DNA of 21,557 nt, from the IMG/VR virus record IMGVR_UViG_3300025120_000659, positions 1-21,557 of that record; one strand, given 5' to 3'. Below the pieces are notes generated by a model. That model was not told where the DNA came from and did no database searches. It was given only the letters and a program-made list of their open reading frames with translations. The position numbers and the translations under genes were made by a program. Below, one piece after another: positions 19,138 to 21,557 of the stretch. This stretch comes from a virus. How positions within the stretch are numbered: the first letter of the stretch is position 1; each line of letters starts with the position of its first letter.

Positions 19138-19791
19138 ATGGCAAATCAAGAAACAGCCTATGGCCTACGTCCTATTGGTATGGTGGGAAGCGGCGCAAAT
19201 TCAACTGGTATTACAGAATATGAATTAGCCAATAACGACACTAACGTCATTTTTAATGGTGAAATTGTTGTTCCACTTGCTACAGGATTTATAGGTCAAG
19301 CCGGTGCTACAAACGGCGGTACAACTCAAGCATTAGGCGTGCTTACTGGAGTTATGTACCATGATGCAACTCAAAAGAAGCCTGTGTGGCTTAATTACTG
19401 GCCCGGTTCGGGCGGTGTAAGTGTGGACACAAACCATCCTGTCCGTGCTTATGTTGCTGATAACCCAAACCAGTTGTTCCAAATAGCTTCCGATGCAAGC
19501 ACAACAGACCGAGCAACTGCTCAAGGTCTTGTTTTCGCTAACACGGACCTGGGAACGTCGGCTCGTACTGGGTCAACAGACACAGGGTCATCTACTTCTC
19601 AAATGAGTGTGGCTAATGCAGCAGTAACTGCAACGCTTCCACTTCGTATTGTTGGGTTGGTAGACGATGTTGCAAATAGCGACTACACCGTAGCGGGTAT
19701 CCCGTTTGTGGTGCGGTTAAATGCTCACTTTAACGCTGGAACCCGTAGTTTTGATTCTCAAACTACTGCGGATTCTACCGGACTTAACTAA
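19138..19791 (+). CDS. Putative virion structural protein (possible capsid decoration)
   Basis: A 217-aa protein, rich in Thr, Ser, Ala, Gly and Asn with few charges, hence a beta-rich secreted-type or virion composition. It opens ETAYGLRPIGMVGSGANSTG, a start typical of structural proteins beside the major capsid gene in many marine phages. A Ser/Thr-rich loop (ARTGSTDTGSSTSQM) lies near residue 142-156. Lying just before the major capsid protein it is a candidate decoration or stabilising protein; that role is inference. TAGGAG precedes the ATG. Confidence 0.7.
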   Translation: MANQETAYGLRPIGMVGSGANSTGITEYELANNDTNVIFNGEIVVPLATGFIGQAGATNGGTTQALGVLTGVMYHDATQKKPVWLNYWPGSGGVSVDTNHPVRAYVADNPNQLFQIASDASTTDRATAQGLVFANTDLGTSARTGSTDTGSSTSQMSVANAAVTATLPLRIVGLVDDVANSDYTVAGIPFVVRLNAHFNAGTRSFDSQTTADSTGLN

Positions 19792-19802
19792 GGAGGCTGA
19801 TT

Positions 19803-20708
19803 ATGACTATTTCTCGCGCTCAATTAGCGAAGGAACTAGAACCCGGCCTGAATGCCTTATTTGGGTTGGAGTATGACCGGTACGAAGATGAAGCCGCAGA
19901 GATTTTTTCTGCTGAAAGCTCTGACCGAGCTTTTGAAGAGGAAGTAATGCTTTCTGGCTTTGGAACTGCACCGGTTAAAAGCGAAGGTAGTGCAATTAAT
20001 TTTGATGACGCGCAGGAAACTTATACTGCACGTTACACAATGGAAACGATTGCTCTAGCTTTCTCTATAACTGAAGAAGCTGTAGAAGACAATTTGTACG
20101 ACAAGTTAGCTACTCGCTACACCCGTGCATTGGCTCGATCTATGGCTCAAACTCGACAAATTAAAGGGGCTACGGTTTTAAACAATGCGTTTTTAGCTAC
20201 TTCTCCTATTGGCGATGGGGCTGCACTTTGTTCAGCCGCTCACCCAAGTTTGTCTGGTAATCAACGGAACCTTTTACAGACTCCTGCTGATTTGAACGAA
20301 ACGTCTCTTGAGGACATTTTAATTCAAATTGCTGGATTTACTGATGAAAGAGGCTTAAAGATTGCCGTTCGTGGTACTAAGTTAATGATTCCTAAAGAAC
20401 TTCAGTTTATTGCTGAAAGAATTATTAACTCTAACCTGCGTCCTGGTACAGCCGATAATGACATAAACGCAATGAAATCAATGGGAATGCTCCCTGAAGG
20501 CGCGGTTGTAAACCACTTCTTCACTGATGCCGATGCGTATTTTGTTAAAACCGACTGTCCAAATGGTTTTAAAGTCTTCAACAGAACGCCTTTAACTACA
20601 GGCACTGAAGGAGATTTTGACACGGGTAACCTACGATTCAAGGCTCGTGAAAGATACGCTTTTGGCGTTTCTGATTGGCGTTGTGTCTATGGAACACCGG
20701 GCGCATAA
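19803..20708 (+). CDS. Major capsid protein
   Basis: A 301-aa protein. It begins MTISRAQLAKELEPGLNALF and has the course of a HK97-fold capsid subunit: an N-terminal helix, an extended region (FGTAPVKSEGSAINFDDAQE), a central helix (LARSMAQTRQIKGATVLNNA), and the C-terminal FKARERYAFGVSDWRCVYG. Related major capsid proteins of uncultured phages have the same start and ending, and the gpT-like head subunit group is the closest family I can suggest. TAAGGAGG lies before the ATG. A terminator follows the gene, consistent with very high expression that is cut off behind it. Confidence 0.88.
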   Translation: MTISRAQLAKELEPGLNALFGLEYDRYEDEAAEIFSAESSDRAFEEEVMLSGFGTAPVKSEGSAINFDDAQETYTARYTMETIALAFSITEEAVEDNLYDKLATRYTRALARSMAQTRQIKGATVLNNAFLATSPIGDGAALCSAAHPSLSGNQRNLLQTPADLNETSLEDILIQIAGFTDERGLKIAVRGTKLMIPKELQFIAERIINSNLRPGTADNDINAMKSMGMLPEGAVVNHFFTDADAYFVKTDCPNGFKVFNRTPLTTGTEGDFDTGNLRFKARERYAFGVSDWRCVYGTPGA

Positions 20709-20728
20709 GTAACTTTGTTGTTACAGCG

Positions 20729-20758
20729 AAAGGGCGGCATTCTTGTCGCCCTTTTTTT
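20729..20758 (+). terminator. Intrinsic terminator behind the major capsid gene
   Basis: AAAGGGCG (20729-20736) with CGCCCTTT (20747-20754), 10-nt loop, then a run of T to 20758. Confidence 0.85.
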
Positions 20759-20771
20759 ATTGGTTTATACT
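20743..20771 (+). promoter_or_regulatory. Promoter of the last gene, overlapping the terminator
   Basis: TTGTCG (20743-20748), 17 nt, TATACT (20766-20771). The -35 lies in the 3' arm of the terminator. It would start a new transcript about 55 nt before the ATG at 20833. Confidence 0.55.
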
Positions 20772-20832
20772 AAGTACGTTACCTGACTATTGCATCCCGC
20801 AGTAGACACTAGCCACGACAGGAGAACACTAC

Positions 20833-21557
20833 ATGGCTACTCATTTTAAAGGCCCGATTCTTTATTCGGCAGCCCAGAAAGGGCTGGAAAATTTAAACAT
20901 AGGCGTATGGCCTGATCAATGTTCCAAATGGGACGACTTTGTTGATGAACTAGACACTGGCTGGACTGTTGTAAAAGACAGTGGAGCAACGGTAGCTATT
21001 GCGGCAGACGTGGCTAACGGAGTATTGGTCATTACTTCTGCGGCAACGACAGACAACGATGGTGGATCTATCCAAGCCAACGAAATTTTTCGATTGCCTA
21101 ATGTACAAGGCGAAATGGTTTATTTTGAAACAAGGATCTATGTAGACAGCACCTCTGGTTCAGGTGTTGGTCAAATGGATGCTTTTTGGGGAATGTGCGA
21201 AAACTTTGCTACTAATCCCGAAGCTGGCTTTGCAGCGTCTAATCGTATTGGTTTTCAAATGGATGACGGAAGCTCTAGTCTTCGATTGATTACTGAGAGT
21301 GGAGACACTGAGACAGAAACTGTCTTGACAAGCACTCACGACTTGACTGACGGAACTTTCGTTACATTAGGCTTTACTGCAACCAAAGGTAAACTTACTG
21401 GCGGAACTGAAGTAGTTAAATTCTTTGTAGATAAGCAGTTGGTAGGTACTCATACCGCGAATGTACCCACTGCAAACATCACTCCAGCGATTATATCGGT
21501 TAGTGGAGATGCTACGGGAACCAAAAGCATGGGCGTAGACTATGTTTTGGCAGCGCA
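20833..21557 (+). CDS. Putative structural protein, beta-sandwich type, cut by the window end
   Basis: 241 codons are visible and the frame is still open at the right edge. It begins MATHFKGPILYSAAQKGLEN. The sequence is rich in Thr, Gly, Ala and Asp with alternating hydrophobic residues (VYFETRIYVDSTSGSG, NRIGFQMDDGSSSLRL, VVKFFVDKQLVG), which suggests a concanavalin-like jelly roll; proteins of this start are known to me beside capsid genes in uncultured phages. A head fibre or surface-binding role is possible. ACAGGAGAA lies about 8 nt before the ATG. It has its own promoter, unlike the upstream head genes. Confidence 0.7.
   Translation, partial: MATHFKGPILYSAAQKGLENLNIGVWPDQCSKWDDFVDELDTGWTVVKDSGATVAIAADVANGVLVITSAATTDNDGGSIQANEIFRLPNVQGEMVYFETRIYVDSTSGSGVGQMDAFWGMCENFATNPEAGFAASNRIGFQMDDGSSSLRLITESGDTETETVLTSTHDLTDGTFVTLGFTATKGKLTGGTEVVKFFVDKQLVGTHTANVPTANITPAIISVSGDATGTKSMGVDYVLAA

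Noticed and set aside
1-21557. Integrase, attachment site or prophage boundary
   Set aside because: No recombinase motif, tRNA or long direct repeat is visible; lifestyle cannot be decided from this window.

Overview
The window is a piece of a tailed double-stranded DNA bacteriophage genome (Caudoviricetes). It carries both terminase subunits, a portal, a scaffold, a HK97-fold-type major capsid protein, a holin/lysozyme lysis cassette and the C-terminal end of a family A DNA polymerase. Promoters are sigma70-like and ribosome binding sites are of the AGGAG type, so the host is a bacterium with ordinary transcription signals. The gene complement (co-chaperonin-like gene before the capsid genes, DUF6496-like basic peptide, repeated structural-protein types) reminds me of uncultured marine phages of Gram-negative hosts, but that is inference. 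I see no integrase, tRNA, rRNA, CRISPR or insertion sequence. The tail type cannot be decided from this window.

Layout. (1) 1-2446, + strand, tightly overlapping: end of DNA polymerase, class 3 lipase, small lipoprotein-like protein, holin, T4-type lysozyme, staphylococcal-nuclease-like nuclease. (2) 2484-3139: ribbon-helix-helix protein, a convergent helix-turn-helix protein, and a free-standing promoter-hairpin-terminator unit that looks like a roughly 70-nt small RNA. (3) 3140-3837: an acidic protein and a protein ending in an RNA polymerase alpha-CTD-like domain. (4) 3838-4107: gene-free, AT-rich, with GTAAC repeats and inverted repeats; a candidate origin or control region. (5) 4108-5035: small terminase and a VRR-NUC-like nuclease. 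(6) 5040-10235: accessory block of small genes, most with their own promoter, a shared leader and their own terminator. It includes a three-gene minus-strand operon, a GP88-like Cys-rich protein and a C5 DNA methyltransferase. (7) 10236-10515: gene-free and strongly structured. (8) 10516-21557: the late block: large terminase, a 719-aa repetitive protein, portal, small basic proteins, GroES-like co-chaperonin, scaffold, three structural proteins or candidates including the major capsid protein, and the start of a further structural protein.

The most interesting reading is regulatory. Genes of the accessory block share a leader made of a -10 box, a CTTAAC-like box and an AGGAGCTAAC ribosome binding site. 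The candidate small RNA at about 2925-2997 contains the reverse complement of this leader, with the anti-ribosome-binding-site bases in the loop of its first hairpin. This suggests a phage-encoded trans-acting RNA able to pair with several of the phage's own mRNA starts. Other points of note are a fully overlapping, symmetric divergent promoter at 6057-6091, a lysozyme with His where T4 lysozyme has catalytic Thr26, a complete-triad lipase inside the lysis cassette, and two 46-nt hairpins with the same unusual architecture at 9519 and 10335.
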